Shown here: piece by piece, positions 1-5,284 of the stretch
How positions within the stretch are numbered: position 1 is the first letter of the stretch
How the letters are laid out: every line of letters starts with the position of its first letter
From: Comamonadaceae bacterium
Lineage (GTDB): Bacteria; Pseudomonadota; Gammaproteobacteria; Burkholderiales; Burkholderiaceae
Assembly: GCA_947377705.1 (NCBI GenBank)
Contig: CANCGU010000191.1
Coordinates: 1 to 5,284, forward strand
Length of the DNA: 5,284 bases
Direction: 5' to 3'
Program-made: the position numbers and the translations under genes
The notes under the pieces: model-generated
What the model saw: the letters and a program-made list of their open reading frames with translations, nothing else
The model's database searches: none
What the model was told of the DNA's origin: nothing

Positions 1-612
1 AAAGTCGCCGAGCCGCATCGGAGCGCGCTGGCCCAAATTGTGGCCATGAGCGAACAACCCGCGATGGGTCGATCTAACTTTGAGTGGGTACACGCTAGTT
101 TGTCTAGCCTCCAAGCGCACAAACAACTTTTAACTGCATTGCTGTTGCTGACTATTGCGATCGTTTGGTTTGTTTTGCGCAGCCCCCAAATTTCGGTTCA
201 GGCAGTGCCTTCGCCTCAAAGCGTTTTACCGTCTGCTGTGCCCGCACCCGCACCCGCACCCGCACCCGCACCTGCACCTGCACCTCAGGTGCCTGTTGTG
301 GTGTCGGCGGGTGCTTGCGCTTATTCCAATGAGCCCATGTCGGAGTTGACCTCATTCGTCGCCCGCAAAGAAGGGCGTTATGTCTATTTGGTGAGCGCCA
401 CTGATACAGAAGTTTGTGTGGTGGATGGCAACAAGGAAGCGACGCGTTTGCAACTCAAAGCGGGTGAAGATCGCAGCGTCAATGGCATTCCACCCTGGCA
501 AGTGTCTGGTTCGAATTTGCAGAAAATTCAAATTTACTTTCAAGGTGGTCGTGTGTCCTTACCGGATGCCGCCAGTCGCGTGAAATTAGTGGAAGTCCCT
601 GTCGCACGATAA
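1..612 (+). CDS. RodZ-like membrane protein (DUF4115-type C-terminal domain), 5'-truncated by the window edge
   Basis: The frame is open from base 1 to the TAA at 610-612 (203 visible codons). GTG at 40 and ATG at 46 are possible starts, but neither has a Shine-Dalgarno at a usable distance, so I read this as the C-terminal part of a longer gene whose helix-turn-helix domain would lie upstream. Visible residues about 43-60 are a single hydrophobic helix (LLTALLLLTIAIVWFVLR). Residues 81-96 are a Pro-Ala linker, and about 125-190 resemble the RodZ C-terminal beta domain: a VCVVDG strand, LKAGE, then NGIPPWQV and a YFQGGRVSL ending. In known RodZ proteins the cytosolic N-terminus binds MreB and the periplasmic domain helps maintain rod shape. 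The Trp usual in the family's 'SWV' strand appears replaced (TEV). Family assignment is by pattern only. If the upstream frame is not coding, the gene would be a 188-residue protein from ATG 46 lacking the HTH. Confidence 0.7.
   Translation, partial: KVAEPHRSALAQIVAMSEQPAMGRSNFEWVHASLSSLQAHKQLLTALLLLTIAIVWFVLRSPQISVQAVPSPQSVLPSAVPAPAPAPAPAPAPAPQVPVVVSAGACAYSNEPMSELTSFVARKEGRYVYLVSATDTEVCVVDGNKEATRLQLKAGEDRSVNGIPPWQVSGSNLQKIQIYFQGGRVSLPDAASRVKLVEVPVAR
241..282 (+). repeat. Hexanucleotide tandem repeat encoding a Pro-Ala linker
   Basis: Five perfect copies of CCCGCA (241-270) are followed by two CCTGCA copies (271-282) and a degenerate CCTCAG. The repeat is in frame with the RodZ-like gene and encodes seven Pro-Ala dipeptides between the membrane helix and the C-terminal domain. 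Because the unit is 6 bp, gain or loss of copies would change linker length without shifting the frame. Confidence 0.9.
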
Positions 613-638
613 CGATAGGCACGCGTCAGAACCAAGCC

Positions 639-2063
639 TCAACGCACAACCCGCCCCGGGTTCAGCAAGCCCTGTGGGTCAAGCGCACGTTTGATGTGCT
701 GCATCAGGGCCAAGGCCACGGGGTCTTTGTAGTCGGGCAGGCTGTCCACTTTCATGCTTCCCACGCCGTGTTCGGCAGAAATAGACCCTTTGAAGCGCTT
801 GACCGATTGATAAACCAGCGCATTCACACGGTCTTCGTGGTCACGTAAAAACGCTTGGGTATCGCAGCCTTCAGGGGCTTGCACGTTGTAATGCAAATTG
901 CCATCGCCCAAGTGCCCAAAGTTCACCAAACGCACGCCTGAAATTTCGCGCGTCAACAAAGCATCTGTTTCCTCGACGAAGCGTGGGATGGATGAGATGG
1001 GCACTGAAATGTCATGCTTGATATTCAAGCCTTCTTCGGCTTGTGCCAGCGTGATGCTTTCTCGGATGTGCCAAAGGTTGCGTGCTTGGCTCAAGTTTTC
1101 TGCCACGACAGCATCGCTGACGCAACCCTCTTCCAAGGCGAGTTCCAGTAGGTGTTCAAACCGTTGGCGAGCGTGGGCTTGCGATTCGGAGTCTGAGTTC
1201 TCTAGCAGCACGCAGTAGGGGGTGTCTTGCCATAAAGGCACGCGCAGTTGTGAGTAGTGTTTGTCGACCAAGCGCAAGGCGAATTGGCCCATCATTTCAA
1301 AACCAGTCAACCCTGCGCCCAGGTGTTGGTGTGCCAAGCCCAATAACTTGACGGCATGCGCCACCGAGGGCACTGCGGCCCAAGCGGTCAGGCGGGCCGC
1401 AGGCATGGGGTAGAGCTTCATGGTGGCGGCAGTGATGATGCCTAGGGTGCCCTCACTGCCAATCATGAGGTTACGCAAGTCATAGCCAGTGTTGTCTTTG
1501 CGCAAGCCGCTGAGGCTGTGCATGACATCACCTTGCGCCGTGACCACTTCGAGCCCTAAACACAGCTCACGCGTATTGCCATAGCGTACGACCTGTGTGC
1601 CGCCCGCGTTGGTGGCCAAGTTGCCACCGAGGGTGCAACTGCCCTCTGCCCCCAAGCTCAAGGGGAACAAAAACCCAGCGTGCTCCGCTGCCTGCTGGAG
1701 GTTTTGTAAAACACAACCGGCTTCTGCGGTGATGGTCAGGTTGTCGGCATCCACGGCGCGTATCGCGTGCATGCGTTGCAAACTCAACAACACTTGTGTC
1801 CCCGTGTCGTCAGGAATACTGCCCACCACCAAGCCCGTGTTACCGCCTTGCGGCACGATGCTCACATGGGCTTTTGCACAGGCCTTGACCACCTCTGCCA
1901 CTTGTTGTGTGCTGCCAGGACGAACCACCGCCAACGCATGACCCCGCGTGCGCTTGCGCCAGTCTTGTTCGTAGGCGGAGAGATCACCTGAAGTCAAGAC
2001 ATGGGCGTCACCCAGCAGCTGGCGCAGTGTGTTTAATAAGTCAAGCGAAGCGGTGTTGGGCAT
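639..2063 (-). CDS. FAD-binding 2-hydroxyacid dehydrogenase (GlcD / D-lactate / D-2-hydroxyglutarate dehydrogenase family)
   Basis: A complete 474-residue flavoprotein of normal length for the family. The N-terminal FAD-binding PCMH domain spans about residues 40-220, with PQGGNTGLV (71-79), TLGGNLATNAGG (144-155) and GSEGTLGII (202-210). The C-terminal FAD-oxidase domain spans about 225-474 and carries the family's substrate and metal-site signatures: an Arg in WHIRES (R334), KHDISVP (349-355), GHLGDGNLH (383-391, H384 and H391), AEHGVG (430-435) and the C-terminal LDPQGLLNPG. These residues fit oxidation of a D-2-hydroxyacid to the 2-oxoacid with electrons passed to an acceptor such as a quinone, cytochrome or electron-transfer flavoprotein. 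The substrate (D-2-hydroxyglutarate, D-lactate or other) cannot be read from sequence alone. ATG 2063 is chosen because MPNTASLDLL begins the family-like region; the 34 codons upstream overlap the DUF2069 gene in another frame. It lies 8 bp after the DUF2069 stop with no clear Shine-Dalgarno, suggesting translational coupling. Confidence 0.93.
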   Translation of the reverse strand: MPNTASLDLLNTLRQLLGDAHVLTSGDLSAYEQDWRKRTRGHALAVVRPGSTQQVAEVVKACAKAHVSIVPQGGNTGLVVGSIPDDTGTQVLLSLQRMHAIRAVDADNLTITAEAGCVLQNLQQAAEHAGFLFPLSLGAEGSCTLGGNLATNAGGTQVVRYGNTRELCLGLEVVTAQGDVMHSLSGLRKDNTGYDLRNLMIGSEGTLGIITAATMKLYPMPAARLTAWAAVPSVAHAVKLLGLAHQHLGAGLTGFEMMGQFALRLVDKHYSQLRVPLWQDTPYCVLLENSDSESQAHARQRFEHLLELALEEGCVSDAVVAENLSQARNLWHIRESITLAQAEEGLNIKHDISVPISSIPRFVEETDALLTREISGVRLVNFGHLGDGNLHYNVQAPEGCDTQAFLRDHEDRVNALVYQSVKRFKGSISAEHGVGSMKVDSLPDYKDPVALALMQHIKRALDPQGLLNPGRVVR

Positions 2064-2071
2064 GGTGGTTT

Positions 2072-2488
2072 TTAAAGGGTGGGCTCTTCGCCAGTTGGAT
2101 TTTCTTTGGCATATTTCAGACGCAGGCGTACATGCAAGGCACAGGCGATGAAAAGCACCACACACAGGACGACTTCAGCAAAGGCCAAGTAGTTGCTGGG
2201 CGCGGCGTCTCCCCAAGCGCGAACCACGCCTTCCGTGAAATACAGCCAAATCAACAAGCTGAGCCAGCGGTAGGTGTACATGCGATTTTTCAGCAAACCT
2301 GTGAGCGGAAAGCACAGGGGCAACACCTTGAGGGCCAACAACGTGCCGCCGGGGCGCAGAGGGGCAAGCCACAGCTCCCAAGCCAAGCCAAGCACGATGA
2401 GGCCCATCAAGCTGCTCACGGCCAGTAAGCGGGTGAGCGTCACATGACGGGGCGAATTTTCTTGAGGAGCGAGGGTGGCGTTGTGCAT
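2072..2488 (-). CDS. DUF2069 family small integral membrane protein
   Basis: A 138-residue protein with four predicted membrane segments at about 19-41, 47-65, 74-91 and 101-121, and short polar ends. The segment LRPGGTLLALKVLPL (44-58), followed by MYTYRW (70-75) and LYFTEGVVRAWGD (82-94), is the pattern I associate with DUF2069 proteins of beta- and gammaproteobacteria. Length fits the family. Function is unknown, and no catalytic residues are evident. It is the first gene of a two-gene minus-strand unit; the FAD dehydrogenase starts 8 bp after its stop. ATG 2488 is the only reasonable start before the first membrane helix, although no strong Shine-Dalgarno precedes it. Its start faces that of the yihY gene across 22 bp, so its promoter must lie within the yihY 5' coding region. 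Confidence 0.88.
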   Translation of the reverse strand: MHNATLAPQENSPRHVTLTRLLAVSSLMGLIVLGLAWELWLAPLRPGGTLLALKVLPLCFPLTGLLKNRMYTYRWLSLLIWLYFTEGVVRAWGDAAPSNYLAFAEVVLCVVLFIACALHVRLRLKYAKENPTGEEPTL

Positions 2489-2543
2489 AGAAAGTGGGAT
2501 GATTCAGCCCATGATTGTCCCGCAACTCCAAGATTTTTTTGAA
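2462..2543. promoter_or_regulatory. Overlapping divergent promoter region (tentative)
   Basis: The DUF2069 start (2488, minus) and the YihY start (2511, plus) are 22 bp apart, so both promoters must sit largely inside the opposing coding sequence. The best plus-strand match I find is TTGAGG (2462-2467), an 18-bp spacer, then CATAGA (2486-2491); this is poor at the -10. On the minus strand, TTCAAA (2538-2543), an 18-bp spacer and GACAAT (2519-2514) is a 4/6 plus 4/6 match to sigma-70 consensus. Either would give a very short leader. These are eye-found weak matches; the location is better supported than the exact elements. Confidence 0.25.
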
Positions 2544-3731
2544 CGACTCGCCCGATTCCCTTGGCGCAACACGGCGCGTACTTTGCGCCAACGTTTCCGT
2601 GAGGACCGATTAGGGCAAACCGCAGGTAGTTTGACCTTTACCACCACCATCGCCTTGGTGCCCATGGTAACGGTGGCGCTGGCTGTTTTGACCGCTTTCC
2701 CATTGTTTGGCGACTTTCAAACCGTGCTGCAAAAACGCTTGGTGGAGAGCTTGGTGCCAGACAATATTTCGCGCCAAGTGCTGGGCTATTTGACGTTATT
2801 TGCCAGCAAAGCCAGCCGCCTTGGTGCTGTGGGTGTGACCGCGTTGTTGTTGTCGGCACTGGCCTTGGTGTTCACGATTGACCGCACGCTCAATGCGATT
2901 TGGCGTGTGCGCAAGCGTCGCCCGTTGGCGCACAGCATGTTGTTGTATTGGACCGCCATCACCCTGGGGCCTTTGCTGATGGGCGCGAGCTTGGTCATGA
3001 TGTCGCAGTTCATGGCCGTGTCGCGTGGTGTCGTGCCCGATGGGGTGGGCAGTTTGCATTGGTTGTTCAGCACCTTGGAGTTTTTCCTTTTGGCGTGGGC
3101 CGTGAGTGCCCTTTACCGCTTCGTGCCATACACCCAAGTCCGCTGGAGCCATGCGCTGTTGGGCGGTGTGTGGGTGGCCGCTGCCACGGAGATTGCGCGC
3201 AAAGTTTTGGCGTATTACTTTGGTCAGATGCCGACCTATTCGGTTGTGTACGGCGCATTTGCGACGGTACCGATTTTGTTGGTGTGGATTTATTTTGCAT
3301 GGTCCATCGTGCTGATTGGCGCTGTGTTGGTTGCCAATTTGCCCAGCTTGTTGGGCGGTATCTCGCGTGATGGTCGCAGTGTGGGGTGGCGTTTCCAATT
3401 GGCTTTGGAGGTCTTGCAGCGTTTGCAAATCGCGCGCAATACCGACGAACATGGCGCGAGCATGACCACTTTGTGCGAAGACCTGGCGCTCGATCCCCTG
3501 CAAATTGAAGATGTGTTGGCCGCCCTGGTTGATTTGGATTGGATTGCGCGATTGAGCGAGTCAGTCGACGCACGACAAAGCCATGTGAAAGAAGCCCGCT
3601 ATGTGATGCTGGCAGATCCTCATCGCACACCGCTGGTGCCGTTGATGGAGCGCTTGCTCTTGGTCCGCAGTCCAGAAGCCGAAGGGCTGTGGATGAGGTG
3701 GCAGGACTTGCGCTTGCGCGATGTCCTTTGA
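2511..3731 (+). CDS. YihY/BrkB family inner membrane protein with C-terminal cytosolic domain
   Basis: A 406-residue protein from ATG 2511. The YihY/BrkB core (about 25-282) includes the N-terminal hallmark REDRLGQTAGSLTFTT (30-45) and PMVTVALAV (51-59), then LALVFTIDRTLNAIWRVRK (117-135), RFVPYTQVRW (203-212) and YGAFATVPILLVWIYFAW (247-264). About six membrane segments are visible near 40-63, 105-125, 143-168, 183-203, 213-228 and 248-280. Older annotations call this family ribonuclease BN, but the true tRNA-processing enzyme is a different protein, so that name should not be transferred. Molecular function is not firmly known. E. coli YihY is about 290 residues; the extra 120 here (about 287-406) form a soluble domain with helix-turn-helix-like spacing (LCEDLALDPLQIEDVLAALVD, then a basic and hydrophobic hairpin). 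ATG 2499 (12 bp upstream) and GTG 2475 are alternative starts; GTG 2475 would overlap the divergent gene. Confidence 0.92.
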   Translation: MIVPQLQDFFERLARFPWRNTARTLRQRFREDRLGQTAGSLTFTTTIALVPMVTVALAVLTAFPLFGDFQTVLQKRLVESLVPDNISRQVLGYLTLFASKASRLGAVGVTALLLSALALVFTIDRTLNAIWRVRKRRPLAHSMLLYWTAITLGPLLMGASLVMMSQFMAVSRGVVPDGVGSLHWLFSTLEFFLLAWAVSALYRFVPYTQVRWSHALLGGVWVAAATEIARKVLAYYFGQMPTYSVVYGAFATVPILLVWIYFAWSIVLIGAVLVANLPSLLGGISRDGRSVGWRFQLALEVLQRLQIARNTDEHGASMTTLCEDLALDPLQIEDVLAALVDLDWIARLSESVDARQSHVKEARYVMLADPHRTPLVPLMERLLLVRSPEAEGLWMRWQDLRLRDVL

Positions 3732-3750
3732 ACGGCGCGAAGTACTTTAA

Positions 3751-3771
3751 GTCCTAAGTTACGTCCTAAGT
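3751..3771. repeat. Short direct repeat between convergent genes
   Basis: GTCCTAAGT occurs at 3751-3759 and again at 3763-3771, a partial tandem duplication with a 12-bp period. The second copy contains the stop codon of the minus-strand alpha/beta hydrolase gene (CTA at 3766-3768, read as TAG). It lies in the 34-bp gap after the yihY stop. No stable hairpin followed by a T-run is visible in this gap, so it is not called a terminator. Confidence 0.6.
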
Positions 3772-4605
3772 CGTCAGGCCCAGAAACGTTTTCAATGCGG
3801 CAAGCGTTTCTTCTGGAGCCTCGCTCATTTGGTGGTGTCCCATCGGGATTTGGACCACGCTGAATTTTTTGCCTGTCGTTTGCGCTTGGTCGATCAGACT
3901 TTTCGCCGCCCGTGGCGGTGTCATTTGGTCACTTTCACCCAGCAGAAAAAGAACAGGGCAGGTGATCGCTGCCATGGCTTGCAAACCGTTGTCATAGCTG
4001 TCACATGCCACAAAGCCTCTGTGGAAAATATTCACCAGCGGGTTGCTGGCCAAAACGCGTCGGCCCAAGGCCATCGACGCGCCATAGACCCATGTGCCAG
4101 GGCCAAGAACGGAAGGTGGCGCAGCGAGTGTGGCGCGCGAAAACACATTCACCATTTGCAGAGCCTTCGTGGGCTCGTTCAATGACGCCTCAATCAGCGC
4201 GGGTGACACCCTCATCGGAAAGGCCGTGCCCACCAAGGCCAAGTGCGTGATGCGGTCTTTCAAGCGAGCCGCTGTTTCAAGGGAAATCAGCGAGCCCCAG
4301 CTATGACCGACCAAGCCGGCTTGTTGTATGCCAGCCGCATCTAACAAGGCCTCGATGAACAGCGCCGCCTCTTCTACGCTGTGGGGCGCATCGCCGCCGC
4401 TGCGTCCGTGGCCGGGTAAATCAACAGCCAACACATTGAAGCCGTGGTGTGCCAGATAACGGGTTTGCAAGATCCACACGCTGTGGTCGTTGAGCACGCC
4501 GTGAATGAACACCAGGGTGGGTCGGGTGGCATCAAACGCTTTGCCGCCTGTGTAGGCATACGTGTCGTAGGCTTGGCCTGTGGGTGTGTGCAGGGTGAAC
4601 TTCAT
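3766..4605 (-). CDS. Alpha/beta-fold hydrolase
   Basis: A 279-residue single-domain alpha/beta hydrolase of typical length. After an N-terminal strand region comes the oxyanion-hole motif FIHGVLND (33-40), then VDLPGHGRS (61-69), the nucleophile elbow GHSWGS (100-105, Ser102), the late acid strand LLGESD (221-226, Asp226) and a C-terminal MGHHQMSE (255-262, His257 likely catalytic). A complete Ser-Asp-His triad is therefore visible, with a cap region at about 130-205. No signal peptide is seen, so it is probably cytosolic. Substrate is unknown: esters, lactones or amides are all possible. It is too short and lacks the motifs to be the MetX homoserine acetyltransferase. ATG 4605 is chosen over the in-frame TTG at 4620 because GAGGA sits 8 nt upstream. 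The gene lies 11 bp after the metY-type stop, indicating one operon. It converges with yihY. Confidence 0.92.
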   Translation of the reverse strand: MKFTLHTPTGQAYDTYAYTGGKAFDATRPTLVFIHGVLNDHSVWILQTRYLAHHGFNVLAVDLPGHGRSGGDAPHSVEEAALFIEALLDAAGIQQAGLVGHSWGSLISLETAARLKDRITHLALVGTAFPMRVSPALIEASLNEPTKALQMVNVFSRATLAAPPSVLGPGTWVYGASMALGRRVLASNPLVNIFHRGFVACDSYDNGLQAMAAITCPVLFLLGESDQMTPPRAAKSLIDQAQTTGKKFSVVQIPMGHHQMSEAPEETLAALKTFLGLTT

Positions 4606-4613
4606 CGTGATGG

Positions 4614-4618
4614 TCCTC
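4614..4618 (-). promoter_or_regulatory. Ribosome binding site of the alpha/beta hydrolase, overlapping the metY stop
   Basis: On the minus strand GAGGA (4618-4614) lies 8 nt before ATG 4605. Its first bases overlap the TGA stop (4619-4617) of the upstream sulfhydrylase gene (...GCTTGAGGACC...). This fixes the hydrolase start and means ribosomes finishing metY would occupy this site, a normal arrangement for translational coupling. Confidence 0.8.
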
Positions 4619-5284
4619 AAGCCTTGTTGGATTTAATGCCCACTTTTTCTGCCGCTTTCAAGGCGCGTTTTAAATCGTCTATCAAATCAGCGGGGTCTTC
4701 AAGGCCAATGGACAAACGGATGGTGCCTGGGCCAATGCCTGCAGCATGCAATGCGTCGTCACTCATGCGGAAGTGGGTGGTACTGGCGGGGTGAATCACC
4801 AAGCTGCGGCAGTCCCCCACATTGGCGAGGTGGCTGAAAATTTTGAGTGCTTCGATGAACGCCTTGCCTTGTTCACGCGAGCCTTGGATGTCAAAGCTGA
4901 ACACCGATCCTGCGCCGCGTGCGCCAAAGCGCAATAGCTTTTCAGCCAGCGCGTGGCTAGGGTGGCTCTCGATGAGGGGATGACCGACGCGGCTGACCAA
5001 TGGATGACTGGCTAAAAATTGCACCACTTTTTCGGTGTTGGCCATGTGGCGGTCCATGCGCAGCGACAGGGTTTCGATGCCTTGCAAAATGAGCCAAGCG
5101 CTATGGGGGCTCATGCATGCGCCAAAGTCACGCAGACCTTCGCGGCGCGCACGCAGCAAGAAGGCGCCGACGGTGCTTTCTTCGCTGAACACCATGTTGT
5201 GAAAGCCTTCGTAGCTTTGGGTCAACTCGGGAAATTTGCCACTTTTTTCCCAGTCAAAGCTACCGCCATCCACCACCACGCCAC
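4617..5284 (-). CDS. metY: O-acetylhomoserine sulfhydrylase (aminocarboxypropyltransferase), C-terminal half, 5'-truncated by the window edge
   Basis: The frame is open from the right window edge to TGA at 4619-4617, giving about 222 visible residues of a protein usually near 430. It is the C-terminal half of a Cys/Met-metabolism PLP enzyme (fold type I). Diagnostic stretches are VVVDGGSFDW at the visible start (just after where the PLP-binding Lys lies, outside the window), GLRDFGACMSP, LILQGIETLSLRMDRH, ANVGDCRSLVIHPASTTH and PGTIRLSIGLEDPADLIDDL. The family condenses O-acetylhomoserine with sulfide to homocysteine (or with methanethiol to methionine) in the cytosol. The overall motif set favours the acetylhomoserine enzyme over cystathionine gamma-synthase/MetZ, but substrate preference (acetyl versus succinyl) is not certain from this half. 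GTG at 5279 is an internal codon rather than a start, because the frame continues upstream in family-consistent sequence. It is followed in the same operon by the alpha/beta hydrolase. Confidence 0.9.
   Translation of the reverse strand, partial: GVVVDGGSFDWEKSGKFPELTQSYEGFHNMVFSEESTVGAFLLRARREGLRDFGACMSPHSAWLILQGIETLSLRMDRHMANTEKVVQFLASHPLVSRVGHPLIESHPSHALAEKLLRFGARGAGSVFSFDIQGSREQGKAFIEALKIFSHLANVGDCRSLVIHPASTTHFRMSDDALHAAGIGPGTIRLSIGLEDPADLIDDLKRALKAAEKVGIKSNKA

Noticed and set aside
648..662. Inverted repeat AACCCG-CCC-CGGGTT as a possible bidirectional terminator
   Set aside because: It lies in the coding sequence for the conserved NPGR end of the dehydrogenase, the stem is only 6 bp with a 3-nt loop, and there is no T-run on either side. 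It is best explained by codon constraint.
2064..2165. 34-residue N-terminal extension of the dehydrogenase (upstream in-frame start at 2165)
   Set aside because: The extension overlaps the DUF2069 coding region in another frame, shows no family similarity, and ATG 2063 gives the usual length.
1907..2428. 173-codon plus-strand frame across the dehydrogenase/DUF2069 junction
   Set aside because: It runs antisense to two recognisable genes, has low-complexity composition and no motifs.
2475..2510. GTG 2475 as the yihY start
   Set aside because: It would overlap the first codons of the divergent DUF2069 gene and adds residues (ALCIESG) unlike family N-termini. ATG 2511 or 2499 is more plausible.
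2796..3630. Long antisense reading frames (235 and 187 codons on the minus strand) inside yihY
   Set aside because: They overlap a strongly recognisable membrane protein, are rich in Gln, His, Arg and Pro with no family motifs, and are the expected shadows in GC-rich DNA.
2511..3731. Annotation of the YihY protein as ribonuclease BN
   Set aside because: That name came from a historical misassignment; the protein is a polytopic membrane protein with no nuclease motifs.
3740..3747. Palindrome AAGTACTT after yihY as a terminator or operator
   Set aside because: It is only 8 bp with no loop, no GC stem and no following T-run; an 8-bp palindrome is common by chance.
3766..4605. Hydrolase as homoserine O-acetyltransferase (MetX), given its metY neighbour
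   Set aside because: It is about 100 residues shorter than MetX, and its elbow (GHSWGS) and other motifs match generic alpha/beta hydrolases rather than MetX.

Overview
The window looks like ordinary chromosomal DNA from a betaproteobacterium of the order Burkholderiales, most likely the family Comamonadaceae. This is inferred from the moderately GC-rich sequence, the style of the encoded proteins (a DUF2069 membrane protein beside a roughly 400-residue YihY/BrkB protein with a C-terminal cytosolic domain, and a RodZ-type protein with a Pro-Ala linker), and the dense packing. Genus cannot be fixed by eye. No rRNA, tRNA, CRISPR array, insertion sequence, prophage gene or integration site was recognised. 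No gap between genes exceeds about 35 bp.

Layout. (1) Positions 1-612 (+): the C-terminal part of a RodZ-like bitopic membrane protein, with one transmembrane helix, a Pro-Ala linker encoded by a hexanucleotide repeat, and a DUF4115-type periplasmic domain. (2) Positions 639-2488 (-): a two-gene unit, a small DUF2069 membrane protein followed 8 bp later by a 474-residue FAD-dependent 2-hydroxyacid dehydrogenase of the GlcD/D-lactate/D-2-hydroxyglutarate dehydrogenase family. The dehydrogenase converges on gene 1 with 26 bp between the stops. (3) Positions 2511-3731 (+): a YihY/BrkB inner-membrane protein, divergent from the DUF2069 gene with only 22 bp between the start codons. (4) Positions 3766-5284 (-): another two-gene unit, the C-terminal half of an O-acetylhomoserine sulfhydrylase (MetY-type, running off the right edge) followed by an alpha/beta hydrolase whose ribosome binding site overlaps the metY stop codon.

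How the genes work together. MetY makes homocysteine (or homologues) from O-acetylhomoserine, and the coupled hydrolase may be co-expressed with it; its substrate is unknown. The FAD dehydrogenase oxidises a D-2-hydroxyacid and probably feeds electrons to the respiratory chain. The DUF2069 protein translated just ahead of it is membrane-embedded but has no established function. RodZ-like and YihY proteins are both envelope proteins. I see no convincing new multi-gene system. The points most worth a second look are the promoterless-looking divergent start region near 2488-2511, the YihY C-terminal winged-helix-like domain, the two very tight operon junctions, and a RodZ-like gene that is not followed by its usual neighbour ispG.
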